A model generated the notes under the pieces. That model was given only the letters and a program-made list of their open reading frames with translations, was not told the origin of the DNA and searched no databases. Shown here in pieces: positions 1 to 8,117 of a stretch of DNA of 64,000 nucleotides. The position numbers and the translations under genes are program-made. Location of the stretch: the NCBI RefSeq assembly GCF_002631205.1, contig NZ_PDLO01000001.1, positions 62,001 to 126,000 of the forward strand, written 5' to 3'. The DNA comes from Neolewinella marina. GTDB taxonomy: Bacteria; Bacteroidota; Bacteroidia; Chitinophagales; Saprospiraceae. The stretch's first letter is position 1. Each line of letters begins with the position of its first letter.

Positions 1-60
1 TACGAAGAGGAGAAACTCGGACTGTGCCGCTTCGTTCCCTTCCGCAGCGGCATTGCCTGA
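1..60 (+). CDS. C-terminal end of an unidentified protein (cut by window edge)
   Basis: Frame 1 is open from the first base and ends at a TGA at 58-60, giving a 19-residue tail that ends RFVPFRSGIA. The next gene converges on it with only a 14-nt spacer, which matches the tight convergent gene ends elsewhere in the window. The tail is too short to assign a family. Confidence 0.5.
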   Translation, partial: YEEEKLGLCRFVPFRSGIA

Positions 61-74
61 ACAAAACCCAAAAC

Positions 75-2006
75 TCAGGCCGCGGGCCGGGTGTCAGTGG
101 CATACAGGGCGCGGTAGACGTCACGGTGTAACCGGGTCCGCACGCCGCTCTCCATGAACTTTTTATTGTCGGGATCCGGGTAGGTCCGGTTGGTAAGCAA
201 GACAAACACCAGGTCGGTGTCCGGGTCCGCCCATACGCTGGTGCCGGTGAAGCCGGTATGTCCGAAGGTACGTTCGGAGGCGCCCGCCTCGATTACGCTG
301 CCGTAGCCCCGCTCCAGGCGGTCAAAGGCCAGGGCCCGGTGGTTGTATGGCCCCTGGGCAGTAAACAGTTCCACGGTTTTCTCCGAGATCAGCTGCTGGC
401 CGCCGGACGCTCCACCATCTACGAGCAGCTGGAAGAGCCGCGCCAGATCGGTGGCGTTACCGAACAGTCCCGCATGCCCGGCCACCCCGCCCATGAGAGC
501 AGCCCCTTCGTCGTGCACGAAGCCCCGTAGCTCACCGCGGTTCACCCACCGGTCGACGATGGTCGGCACCAGTTGCCGGGGCGCGAACCGCTCGAGGGGA
601 CGGTAAGCCAGGTGACGAAGTCCGAGAGGGACAAAGAATTCCTGGTTAACGTATTCATCCAACCCAACGCCGGTAATGCCTTCCACGACAAACTGTAACA
701 GCACGTAGTTAATGTCACTGTACCGATAGATGGGATGGCGGGTATACCCTACGCTGGCGATGTCCTTTCTCAACTGAGTAGCCACGCCCTCGTCCGCCCA
801 GCGGGTACCGCTGAGCGCGTTGCGGTGGTGGTCATCGGGTACGTCGCTGACGTAGGGTTCCCGGATATACGGGTAAAGGGGCAGGCTGGGCTCCAGCCCC
901 GTATGGTGGGTAAGCAGTTGGTCGATGCGGAAGTTGCCCGGCACCTGTCCCTCGTATTCGGGGAGATAATCTTTGACGCGGGCGGCCAGGTCGATCCGCC
1001 CCTCATCGTACAGCTTCATCACGGCCAGCGAGGTCGCGGCGGCCTTCGTCACCGAGGCCAGGTCGTACAGGTCGCTGACGCGGACGGCTTCTCCTCCCCG
1101 GTAGCGGTGGTTGCCATAGGCCCGCTCGTACACCACTTCACCGTCCTTGAGCACGGTCAGCTGGGCCCCGGGGGTGGCGCCGTAACGGATGGCACGGTAC
1201 AGGGTTTCGTCGGCGCGCTCCAGGGCCGCCCGGTCGAAGCCCAGCACCTCGGGTTCCCGGAAACCGGGCCGGAGTTGAGGCAGGTCCAGGCCCCGGCCAG
1301 AAGGTAGTCTTCCCAACAAGGCCTGGGCACCGAACAGCGCCTGGGCTACAAAGGCTTCGCTTTCCTTGCTGCGTAGTGGCGACTGGATCAGTCCCCAGTG
1401 GGCGGGGACACTGTCAAGGTGGCTGTCGTCCCCAAAGTGGATGAGCGTATAGCTGCCGAGGGTGTAGAGGGATTCGTACCAGTGATTTTCACCCAATCCG
1501 CCGGCGGGGTCACTGGCTACGACCACCGTTGGGACAGGGGGGGCGGCGGCGAGCGCGGGTGCCAGGCGGTCGGTGAAGGCAACGTCCTGCACGTCCGTGA
1601 ACCGCCGCGCCATCTGGATGAACCGCTCCGGCCGCTGTCCGTCCGGGTAGATCACCCGTACCCGCCGGCCGGGCGACAGCGGCAACTGTCGGTTGGGATT
1701 GTGCAACAGTACCGTCGCGTCAAGAAGACGTTGGCGGCGGTCCAGGTCGGCGGCCACGTCCAGGCTAAGGTACGGCCAGCCCTCGGTGAGGGTCAGGGTA
1801 TCCGATGCCGGAAAGTGGTTCAGGAGATCAAGCAATGCCGGATCTGCCGGCCGGGCCTTGGGCTCCGTTGCCACTTCCTCCCCGGAGACAAACCAGCTCG
1901 AGACCCACTCCACCACCCACTGCCCCCAGCCGGCAGAGCTTCCGGCGGAGGAGGCGACGGAAAGCAGGGAGAAACAGGCGATTGCGGAAAGGAAGTAGGA
2001 TTTCAT
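75..2006 (-). CDS. Secreted class C beta-lactamase-type serine hydrolase with a remnant GH3-like N-terminal domain
   Basis: The 643-residue protein begins with a signal peptide (about residues 1-20), so it is probably periplasmic or outer-membrane associated. Residues about 265-640 form a beta-lactamase/penicillin-binding-protein class C domain: SVTK (Ser318, Lys321) is the nucleophile motif, YSDIN (Tyr429) the second motif and HTG (583-585) the third. Residues about 85-240 resemble the C-terminal domain of family 3 glycoside hydrolases (VLLHNPNRQLPLS resembles the LLKN..LLPL signature). In many Bacteroidota a GH3 beta-N-acetylhexosaminidase is fused to this same hydrolase domain; here the GH3 catalytic barrel is missing. 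A role in peptidoglycan or D-amino-acid peptide hydrolysis is inference. Confidence 0.85.
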   Translation of the reverse strand: MKSYFLSAIACFSLLSVASSAGSSAGWGQWVVEWVSSWFVSGEEVATEPKARPADPALLDLLNHFPASDTLTLTEGWPYLSLDVAADLDRRQRLLDATVLLHNPNRQLPLSPGRRVRVIYPDGQRPERFIQMARRFTDVQDVAFTDRLAPALAAAPPVPTVVVASDPAGGLGENHWYESLYTLGSYTLIHFGDDSHLDSVPAHWGLIQSPLRSKESEAFVAQALFGAQALLGRLPSGRGLDLPQLRPGFREPEVLGFDRAALERADETLYRAIRYGATPGAQLTVLKDGEVVYERAYGNHRYRGGEAVRVSDLYDLASVTKAAATSLAVMKLYDEGRIDLAARVKDYLPEYEGQVPGNFRIDQLLTHHTGLEPSLPLYPYIREPYVSDVPDDHHRNALSGTRWADEGVATQLRKDIASVGYTRHPIYRYSDINYVLLQFVVEGITGVGLDEYVNQEFFVPLGLRHLAYRPLERFAPRQLVPTIVDRWVNRGELRGFVHDEGAALMGGVAGHAGLFGNATDLARLFQLLVDGGASGGQQLISEKTVELFTAQGPYNHRALAFDRLERGYGSVIEAGASERTFGHTGFTGTSVWADPDTDLVFVLLTNRTYPDPDNKKFMESGVRTRLHRDVYRALYATDTRPAA

Positions 2007-2076
2007 TGCGGTTAGGAACGTTCGTTAAATCGAGTGTATTGCAGCCGGGAACCGGGTGAGTTGGTACCTTGCCCCC

Positions 2077-3414
2077 ATGGAAGCAACCTCCGCCCTACCC
2101 TTATTCTTCGCCGCGGCCCTCGGTATGGTAATGGGAGCGGCCCTGGCCTGGTTTTACGCCCGCATGAGCATCAGCCGGACCCACTTGGCCCTGGAGGAAG
2201 TCAAACGCGATTTTGTCGGCCGGGAGCTGTACGAGCAGCTGCGCAGCGACGCCGACCTAAGCTACGAGAACCTCCAGGAAAGGATACAATCCGAGTCCGA
2301 ACTAAAGTCTCAGCTGGCCACGCTGTCTGCCCACCACCAAAACCTGCAGGAACGGCTGGAACAGCAGCAGGCCGAAATGGAAAGGCTGCAGGAAGCCTCC
2401 GTGGCCCACTTCGAGCGCACCGCGGACCGGCTGCTGGAAGAGAAATCGGCCCGCTTCACCCAGCAGAACGTCCAGCAGCTCAACGGCATCCTGGCTCCCC
2501 TGAAGGAACGCATCCAGGGCTTCGAGGCCCAGGTGGAAAAGCGCTTTCTCGAAGAGACGAAAGACCGGGTAAGCCTGCGCACCGAGATCCAGCACCTCCA
2601 CCGCCTCAACCAGCAGATCAGTGCCGAAGCCAACAACCTCGCGGGCGCCCTGCGCGGCAATACCAAGACCCAGGGCGACTGGGGAGAATGGCAGTTACTG
2701 ACCCTGCTCGAAGCCAGCGGACTGCAGTCGGGCGTCCACTTCCACGCACAGGCCAGCTACCAGGATGAGAACGGGCGACAAAAGCGGCCCGACTTCATCA
2801 TCAACCTTCCGGAGAACAAGCACTTGGTCATCGACAGCAAGGTATCCCTGACGGCCTACGAGCGCTACTGCAGCTGCCCCCCGGAGGAGGAAGCCCGCCG
2901 GCGCACGGAGGCGGCCGCCCACCTGCGCAGCCTGCGGCAACACGTGGTGGACCTTGCGTCGAAGGATTACACCCGCCTCTATCAGATCAATTCCCCGGAC
3001 TACCTCCTGCTGTTCGTACCCATCGAGCCGGCGCTGGGACTGGCCCTGACCACCGACCAGAACCTCTTCCTGGAGGCTTTGAACCGGAACATCGTGCTGG
3101 TCACCCCCTCTACCCTGTTGGCCACCCTGCGTACCGTGAGCTACATCTGGAAGCAGGAAAACCAGAAGAAGAATGTGCTGGAAATCGCCCGCCAGAGCGG
3201 CATGCTGTACGACAGCTTCGTGGCCTTCACCGACGACCTGCGCAAGGTGGGTCACCGGCTGGACCAGGCCCAGGCCTCCTACCAGGCGGCCTTCAACAAG
3301 CTCAGCACCGGCGGCAAATACGGGGCCACCCTCATCGGCCGGGCGGAAAAACTGCGCCGCCTGGGCGCCAAGACCAAAAAGCGGCTCGACAGTCAGCTGC
3401 TCGAGGAGGAATGA
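2077..3414 (+). CDS. rmuC: RmuC family DNA recombination protein
   Basis: An N-terminal membrane segment (about residues 4-24) is followed by a long coiled coil (about 30-190) and the RmuC nuclease-like core with the signatures GDWGEWQL, RPDFIINLP, VIDSKVSL and a C-terminal KLSTGGKYGATL. RmuC limits recombination between short inverted repeats and is placed in the restriction-endonuclease-like fold by family knowledge. A GTG start at 2056 would add seven residues, but the ATG at 2077 lies 4 nt after a TACCTTGC box (2065-2072) resembling the Bacteroidota -7 element, so I prefer 2077; the mRNA may be nearly leaderless. It is divergent from the upstream hydrolase. Confidence 0.92.
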   Translation: MEATSALPLFFAAALGMVMGAALAWFYARMSISRTHLALEEVKRDFVGRELYEQLRSDADLSYENLQERIQSESELKSQLATLSAHHQNLQERLEQQQAEMERLQEASVAHFERTADRLLEEKSARFTQQNVQQLNGILAPLKERIQGFEAQVEKRFLEETKDRVSLRTEIQHLHRLNQQISAEANNLAGALRGNTKTQGDWGEWQLLTLLEASGLQSGVHFHAQASYQDENGRQKRPDFIINLPENKHLVIDSKVSLTAYERYCSCPPEEEARRRTEAAAHLRSLRQHVVDLASKDYTRLYQINSPDYLLLFVPIEPALGLALTTDQNLFLEALNRNIVLVTPSTLLATLRTVSYIWKQENQKKNVLEIARQSGMLYDSFVAFTDDLRKVGHRLDQAQASYQAAFNKLSTGGKYGATLIGRAEKLRRLGAKTKKRLDSQLLEEE

Positions 3415-3505
3415 TGATATTGTGGCCGGGTTAACCTGACGGATCGTCCCGTAAACCTTATACTTAGGGCAAAGCCCTGCCCACCTTAACCAAAACCGAT
3501 TGATC

Positions 3506-4195
3506 ATGCAAAAACGCGTATCCGACGCACGCGCCGCCATCGCGGGAATCACCGATGGCATGACCCTCATGCTGGGGGGCTTCGGCCTGTGCGGCATCCC
3601 CGAAAAGTGTATCGCCGCCCTGGCCGAATCCGGCATTAAGGACCTGACCTGTATCTCCAACAACGCCGGAGTGGACGACTTCGGACTGGGCCTTCTGCTC
3701 CAGAGCCGGCAGATCCGCAAGATGATCGCCAGCTACGTGGGCGAAAACGCCGAGTTCGAGCGGCAGATGTTGAGCGGCGATCTGGAGGTGGACCTTATCC
3801 CCCAGGGGAGCCTGGCCGAGCGCTGCCGCGCCGGCGGTGCTGGTATCCCCGCCTTCTTCACCCCCGCCGGCTATGGCACCGAAGTCGGGGAAGGAAAGGA
3901 AGTCCGTGAATTCAACGGCAAGCCCCACATCCTGGAAATGGCCCTGACGGCCGACTTCGCCATCGTGAAGGCCTGGAAAGGCGACACCGATGGCAACCTG
4001 ATCTACAAGGGCACGGCCCGCAACTTCAATCCCGTCATGGCCATGGCCGGCCGCATCACCATCGCCGAAGTCGAGGAGCTGGTGGAACCCGGCGAGCTCG
4101 ACCCCAACCACATCCACACCCCCGGTGTCTTCGTCCAGCGCATCTTCCAGGGACAGGACTACGAAAAACGCATCGAAAAACGCACAACCCGCTAA
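3506..4195 (+). CDS. scoA: 3-oxoacid CoA-transferase, subunit A
   Basis: About 229 residues, the usual length for the alpha subunit of acetoacetate/3-oxoacid CoA-transferases. The N-terminal glycine-rich [11 protein letters not shown] (CoA contact), the SNNAG motif and the GTEVGEGKE loop identify the family. With subunit B it moves CoA between succinyl-CoA or acetyl-CoA and acetoacetate; the exact donor cannot be read from sequence. A TTG at 3500 is the longest possible start, but the ATG at 3506 is the natural one. The stop is 3 nt from subunit B, so the two are co-transcribed. Confidence 0.9.
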   Translation: MQKRVSDARAAIAGITDGMTLMLGGFGLCGIPEKCIAALAESGIKDLTCISNNAGVDDFGLGLLLQSRQIRKMIASYVGENAEFERQMLSGDLEVDLIPQGSLAERCRAGGAGIPAFFTPAGYGTEVGEGKEVREFNGKPHILEMALTADFAIVKAWKGDTDGNLIYKGTARNFNPVMAMAGRITIAEVEELVEPGELDPNHIHTPGVFVQRIFQGQDYEKRIEKRTTR

Positions 4196-4198
4196 GCC

Positions 4199-4858
4199 AT
4201 GCTAGATAAAACCGGAATCGCCAAAAGAATTTCCCGTGAGCTCCAGGATGGCTGGTACGTCAACCTGGGCATCGGCATCCCCACCCTGGTCGCCAACTTC
4301 GTGCCCGAGAGCATTGACGTCACTTTCCAGTCCGAAAACGGCATCCTCGGCATGGGCCCCTTCCCCACCGAAGAGGAGGTCGACGCCGACCTAATCAACG
4401 CTGGAAAGCAAACCATCACCGCCCTGCCCGGCGCGGCCATCTTCGACAGCGCCACCAGCTTCGCCATGATCCGCGGGCAGCACATCCAGCTCACGGTCCT
4501 CGGAGCCATGGAGGTATCGGACACCGGCGACATCGCCAACTGGAAGATCCCCGGCAAGCTCGTCAAGGGCATGGGGGGCGCCATGGACCTAGTAGCTTCC
4601 GCCGAGAACATCATCGTAGCCATGATGCACACCAACCGCGCCGGGGAATCCAAGCTGCTCTCCGAGTGCTCCCTCCCCCTCACCGGCGTCAAATGCGTCA
4701 AGAAAATTGTCACCAACCTGGCGGTACTCGAGGTGACCCCCGACCGCGGTTTCCGCCTGCTGGAACGCGCCCCCGGGGTGACCGTGCAGCAAATTAAGGA
4801 CGCTACCGCCGGTCGACTCGTCATCGAGGGCGATGTGCCGGAAATGCAACTGGACTAA
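4199..4858 (+). CDS. scoB: 3-oxoacid CoA-transferase, subunit B
   Basis: 219 residues. GIGIPTL and the SENG motif (Glu46) mark the beta subunit; this glutamate forms the acyl-enzyme and CoA thioester intermediates in the family. The C-terminal part carries the typical MGGAMDL and GVKCV segments. It follows subunit A by 3 nt and precedes kdsB by 2 nt, so all three are probably one transcript. Ketone-body or short-chain fatty-acid use is the likely role (inference). Confidence 0.92.
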   Translation: MLDKTGIAKRISRELQDGWYVNLGIGIPTLVANFVPESIDVTFQSENGILGMGPFPTEEEVDADLINAGKQTITALPGAAIFDSATSFAMIRGQHIQLTVLGAMEVSDTGDIANWKIPGKLVKGMGGAMDLVASAENIIVAMMHTNRAGESKLLSECSLPLTGVKCVKKIVTNLAVLEVTPDRGFRLLERAPGVTVQQIKDATAGRLVIEGDVPEMQLD

Positions 4859-4860
4859 TT

Positions 4861-5598
4861 ATGGTCCTAGCCGTTATTCCCGCCCGGTACGCCAGCAGCC
4901 GGCTGCCCGGCAAGCCCCTCGTCGACGTGGGCGGTGAAACGCTGGTGCAGCGCGTTTACGGTGCGGTGCGCCGGGCGGGCGTGGCGGACGAGGTGGTGGT
5001 CGCCACCGACGACCAGCGCATCTTCGACCACGTAACGGGTTTCGGGGGGCAGGTCGTAATGACCTCCCCCGACCACCCTTCCGGGACCGACCGGGTAGCC
5101 GAAGCCGCCAGGCAGTTTCCCGACGCCAGCATCGTCATCAACGTACAGGGCGACGAACCCTTCGTAAGTGCTGAGCAGTTGTCGGCCGTTACCGACCCTT
5201 TTGCCCAAGACCAGGTATCGGTGGCCACCCTGGCCACCCGCATTCGCGACGAACACGCCCTACTATCTCCGAACGTGGTCAAGGTGGTCCGCGGCGACGC
5301 CGGCCAGGCCCTGTACTTCAGCCGCCACGCCATCCCCTACCTGCGCGACGTGCCCATCGGGCGGTGGATCGACGCGGGCAAGCATCTGCAGCACATCGGA
5401 CTTTACGCCTTCCGTGCGGCGGTACTGGAGGAACTGACGGCCCTGCCCCCGGCCCGCCTGGAAGGAGAAGAATCGCTGGAACAACTGCGGTGGTTGGCGG
5501 CGGGATACCGCATCCACGTCGCCCTGACCGACAGTCCCAGCTTGGGAGTGGATACTCCTGCTGACCTGGAGGAGGCTATTCGCCGACTGCGGGGGTAG
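4861..5598 (+). CDS. kdsB: 3-deoxy-manno-octulosonate cytidylyltransferase (CMP-Kdo synthetase)
   Basis: 245 residues with the nucleotidyltransferase signature at the N-terminus (IPARYASSRLPGKPL), the VATDD motif, HPSGTDRVAEA and NVQGDEPF, all diagnostic of KdsB. The cytoplasmic enzyme activates Kdo with CTP for lipid A inner-core synthesis. It starts 2 nt after the CoA-transferase subunit B gene, so it is probably translated from the same mRNA, although the two functions are unrelated. Downstream lies an inverted-repeat block rather than a U-tract terminator. Confidence 0.95.
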   Translation: MVLAVIPARYASSRLPGKPLVDVGGETLVQRVYGAVRRAGVADEVVVATDDQRIFDHVTGFGGQVVMTSPDHPSGTDRVAEAARQFPDASIVINVQGDEPFVSAEQLSAVTDPFAQDQVSVATLATRIRDEHALLSPNVVKVVRGDAGQALYFSRHAIPYLRDVPIGRWIDAGKHLQHIGLYAFRAAVLEELTALPPARLEGEESLEQLRWLAAGYRIHVALTDSPSLGVDTPADLEEAIRRLRG

Positions 5599-5788
5599 GT
5601 GGCAGACATCGGATGTTGTGCTCCTGACGGAATGTCAGACATCGGATGTCTGACATAATGTCACCCTTTATTTTCCTACGTTTCCTCAGTACAGTTGTAC
5701 CAATAATCACCTAGATGGTGATATATCGCCTGTCAGACATCCGATGTCTGACAACTTGACACCCCGACAACATCCGATGTCTGCCACC
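5598..5788. repeat. Nested inverted-repeat (REP/BIME-like) block between convergent genes
   Basis: A perfect 22-nt sequence at 5598-5619 recurs in inverted orientation at 5767-5788. Inside it lie two perfect inverted copies of a 23-nt element (5633-5655 and 5731-5753), each itself a palindrome with 11-nt arms (TGTCAGACATC) around one central base. The core GACATCSGATGTC is shared by all four units. The middle (5656-5730) is AT-rich. The block sits between the ends of kdsB and the NUDIX gene and could act as a bidirectional transcript end or a REP element; no transposase is nearby. Confidence 0.85.
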
Positions 5789-5793
5789 CCCGC

Positions 5794-6345
5794 CTACCTC
5801 AGCCCCTCCCCCACATCCGGGTAGCTGCTGCGGTGAAGGCGGTGGTCATTCGTCCGCCGGTTGCGGAAGTAGGCACGCAGGGTGAACAGAGAGGAAGTGA
5901 AGGCAATCTCCTCCCAGGGGATCTGGGCTTCCGTAAACAGCCGGGTTTCCAGACTTTCCGGACCTACCCCGTACGACCCATCGATGAGCTCCCCGACGAA
6001 CTGCAGGTAGACCTGGTTGATCCGCTCGATGTTGTAGAGGCTGATGAGGTAGCTCACCTTCACCTCCGCCGCAGCCTCTTCACGCACTTCCCGCAAGGCG
6101 CCGTCCACGACCGTCTCACCGTTCTCCAGGTAGCCGCTCGGGATGTTCCAGCGGCCATAGGCGGGTTCGATGGCGCGGCGGCAAAGGAGTACCCGGTCTT
6201 CCCAGACGGGGAGGCAGCCGGTGACCACCTTCGGGTTTTCGTAGTGAATGGTACCACAGCCCCCGCAAACGTAGCGTGGGTAGGTATCGCCCGGGGGGAC
6301 CTCGTGCCGCAGGTCGGCGGAACCACAGTGGGAACAGAAATTCAT
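5794..6345 (-). CDS. NUDIX hydrolase with N-terminal zinc ribbon
   Basis: 183 residues. Cys4, Cys7, Cys27 and Cys30 form a zinc ribbon followed by the IHYENPK.V segment seen in NudC-like and ADP-ribose pyrophosphatase-like NUDIX proteins. The NUDIX box starts at Gly71 (GYLENGE) and continues with REVREE at 85-90; these provide the metal ligands. The late glycine of the consensus is Ala92. The substrate (a nucleoside diphosphate derivative) cannot be predicted. A TACCTTCA box (6359-6352) sits 6 nt before the ATG. Confidence 0.9.
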   Translation of the reverse strand: MNFCSHCGSADLRHEVPPGDTYPRYVCGGCGTIHYENPKVVTGCLPVWEDRVLLCRRAIEPAYGRWNIPSGYLENGETVVDGALREVREEAAAEVKVSYLISLYNIERINQVYLQFVGELIDGSYGVGPESLETRLFTEAQIPWEEIAFTSSLFTLRAYFRNRRTNDHRLHRSSYPDVGEGLR

Positions 6346-6367
6346 GGTCAGTGAAGGTAAGTCACTA

Positions 6368-6404
6368 ATAAAAAACGCCCCGCTTCCGGTCGGAAGCGGG
6401 GCGT
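6368..6404 (-). terminator. Rho-independent terminator after the susD-like gene
   Basis: Bases 6375-6388 and 6391-6404 are perfectly complementary (14 bp, GC-rich, AGCGGGGCG core). On the minus strand the stem is followed by a run of six T (complement of 6370-6375). It lies about 40 nt beyond the stop of the susD-like gene and before the NUDIX gene, so it separates the two. Confidence 0.9.
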
Positions 6405-6442
6405 CGTCGGTTGCCGTCGGGGTATACCCGACGGTGGACTGA

Positions 6443-8017
6443 TTAGTAACCGGGGTTCTGTTGGAGGTTCCGGTTGGCGTTCAGCTGGGGAGACGGAATG
6501 GGGAAGATCTCGTACTGGTCGGTGCTACGGGCAGGTTTAAAGTCCCAGGCATCGTTCCAGGCATCGAAGCGGATCAGGTCCTGGCGGCGGGTACCTTCGT
6601 AGAAGAACTCGCGACCACGCTCAGCCAGCATTTCCTCCATGCTCATGCTGTCGTCGATGTCATCCAGTCCGGCGCGGTTGCGGATCATGTTCACGTACAT
6701 GGAAAAACCGCCCTTGTTCTGCCGCATCATGGCTTCGGCCTTGTTCATCAGGACCTCGGCGTAGCGGATGATGGGAAAGTCGTTCTTCATGCTGTTGGGC
6801 GAGCCGATCTCGAAGCCGTACTTCCAGATGCGGGCACCGGCCTGGCGGTAGGCATTTGGCTCCAGGGCATTAAGTTCGGGGGTATAGACCAGTTCGAGTC
6901 CACCGGGATCGTCGGCCGTACCGTCGATGAGGGGGGTCTCTCCGTCCGGCTTGTACTGGGGACCGGCCAGGAAGTTACCACGCACTTCCTGGTTGCCATA
7001 CTCGCCTTTCCGGAGATCGTCATCGTCGTAGCTGTCGTAGAATTCCTGCAGGGTACAGTAACCGTTCCAGGGCTGATCCTGGAGGGAGAAGGTTTCCTGG
7101 CTGGCGTAGTGGAGCGTCATCTGCACGAGGTTGAAGCCACCGAAGACGGCGGGGGCGTCGTAGGGGATGACCCACATATTCTCCACGCCACCAGTGAGGC
7201 CGGCGTCGTTGTTGGGGTCAAAGTTGGCGAAGTAGTTGTCGCTCAGCATGTACGCTCCTCCGTTGATGACCTCATCAGCGGCAGCTTCAGCCTCGGCCCA
7301 GCGGGCGGTGCCGGTGATCACTTCGCTGTTCAGCAGAATGCGGCTCAGCAGGGCGCGGTTGGCCCAGAAGTTGATCTTGGCGTAGGTTTCCGATCCGGTC
7401 TCCCGGCTCAGGTCAGGGGCGGCGGCGTTCAGTTCGCTGACCACGAAGTTATAGACTTCCGCACGGGGGGTGGCTACGGGTTCGAGATCGGTGGGGTCAC
7501 TGTCCTCGGTGATCAGGGGAACATCGCCGAAGGCATCCAGCAACAGCCAGTAGTAGTAGGCCCGCAGGGAACGGAGTTCCGCAAGGAAGCCAGCCTTCGT
7601 GGCGTCGGAAACCGCATCGGTGTTCTCGATCACGCTGATGACCGAATTGGCCTGGAGGGCACCGCGGTAGAGGTTGATCCAGGCGTTGTTGTACGGCTGA
7701 TCGGTGGGGAGGAATTCGTGGCGGTGGTTGCGCAGCCAGTTGCCGCCATCGAACCAGTCGGAGCCCCGGTGGGGGATCGCCGCTTCGTCAGATGCCACCT
7801 CATTGATGCTGAGGTAGGTGTTGTGGCTGCCCATGAAGTTGAGCGTGGTGTAGACCGACAGGTAGCTGGAGATGATATCCGATTCGCTTGTCGGGAAGTT
7901 GGCCGGCGTCAGGTCGGAAAATACCTCCGGCTCCAGATCGGTGCACGAGTAGAAAGGAACGGCCAGCAAGCCCGCGAGGACGCCGCTGAACAGCCTTAGT
8001 TTGGTTGTCGTAAACAT
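6443..8017 (-). CDS. SusD/RagB family outer-membrane nutrient-binding lipoprotein
   Basis: 524 residues. The lipoprotein signal ends at Cys25 (FYSC), so the mature protein is lipid-anchored. SusD features include the helical repeats with RGALQANSVI, AELRSLRAYYYWLLLDAFGDVPL, the NKAEAMM helix and the C-terminal ERGREFFYEGTRRQDLIRF segment, ending in the family-typical NPGY. It forms a lid over the SusC-type channel encoded upstream on the same strand and presents a glycan or peptide ligand. No glycosidase or regulator lies beside the pair, so the ligand is unknown. Transcription ends at the hairpin at 6368-6404. Confidence 0.95.
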   Translation of the reverse strand: MFTTTKLRLFSGVLAGLLAVPFYSCTDLEPEVFSDLTPANFPTSESDIISSYLSVYTTLNFMGSHNTYLSINEVASDEAAIPHRGSDWFDGGNWLRNHRHEFLPTDQPYNNAWINLYRGALQANSVISVIENTDAVSDATKAGFLAELRSLRAYYYWLLLDAFGDVPLITEDSDPTDLEPVATPRAEVYNFVVSELNAAAPDLSRETGSETYAKINFWANRALLSRILLNSEVITGTARWAEAEAAADEVINGGAYMLSDNYFANFDPNNDAGLTGGVENMWVIPYDAPAVFGGFNLVQMTLHYASQETFSLQDQPWNGYCTLQEFYDSYDDDDLRKGEYGNQEVRGNFLAGPQYKPDGETPLIDGTADDPGGLELVYTPELNALEPNAYRQAGARIWKYGFEIGSPNSMKNDFPIIRYAEVLMNKAEAMMRQNKGGFSMYVNMIRNRAGLDDIDDSMSMEEMLAERGREFFYEGTRRQDLIRFDAWNDAWDFKPARSTDQYEIFPIPSPQLNANRNLQQNPGY

Positions 8018-8037
8018 ATAGAAGATATGATTTGGCT

Positions 8038-8097
8038 AACCCGGAAGGCGGAGGGGAAAGATACACTGGCAGCTTTTCCGCCCCCGTCTTCCGGGTT
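8038..8097 (-). promoter_or_regulatory. Long hairpin in the susC-susD intercistronic gap
   Basis: Perfect 10-nt arms AACCCGGAAG (8038-8047) and CTTCCGGGTT (8088-8097) enclose further partly paired G- and C-rich arms, giving a 60-nt stem-loop. It lies in the 100-nt gap between the two cistrons. No T-run follows on the minus strand, so it is more likely an mRNA-stability or attenuation element than a full terminator (inference). Confidence 0.75.
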
Positions 8098-8117
8098 GCA
8101 ATTGGTAATGGTTGTGG

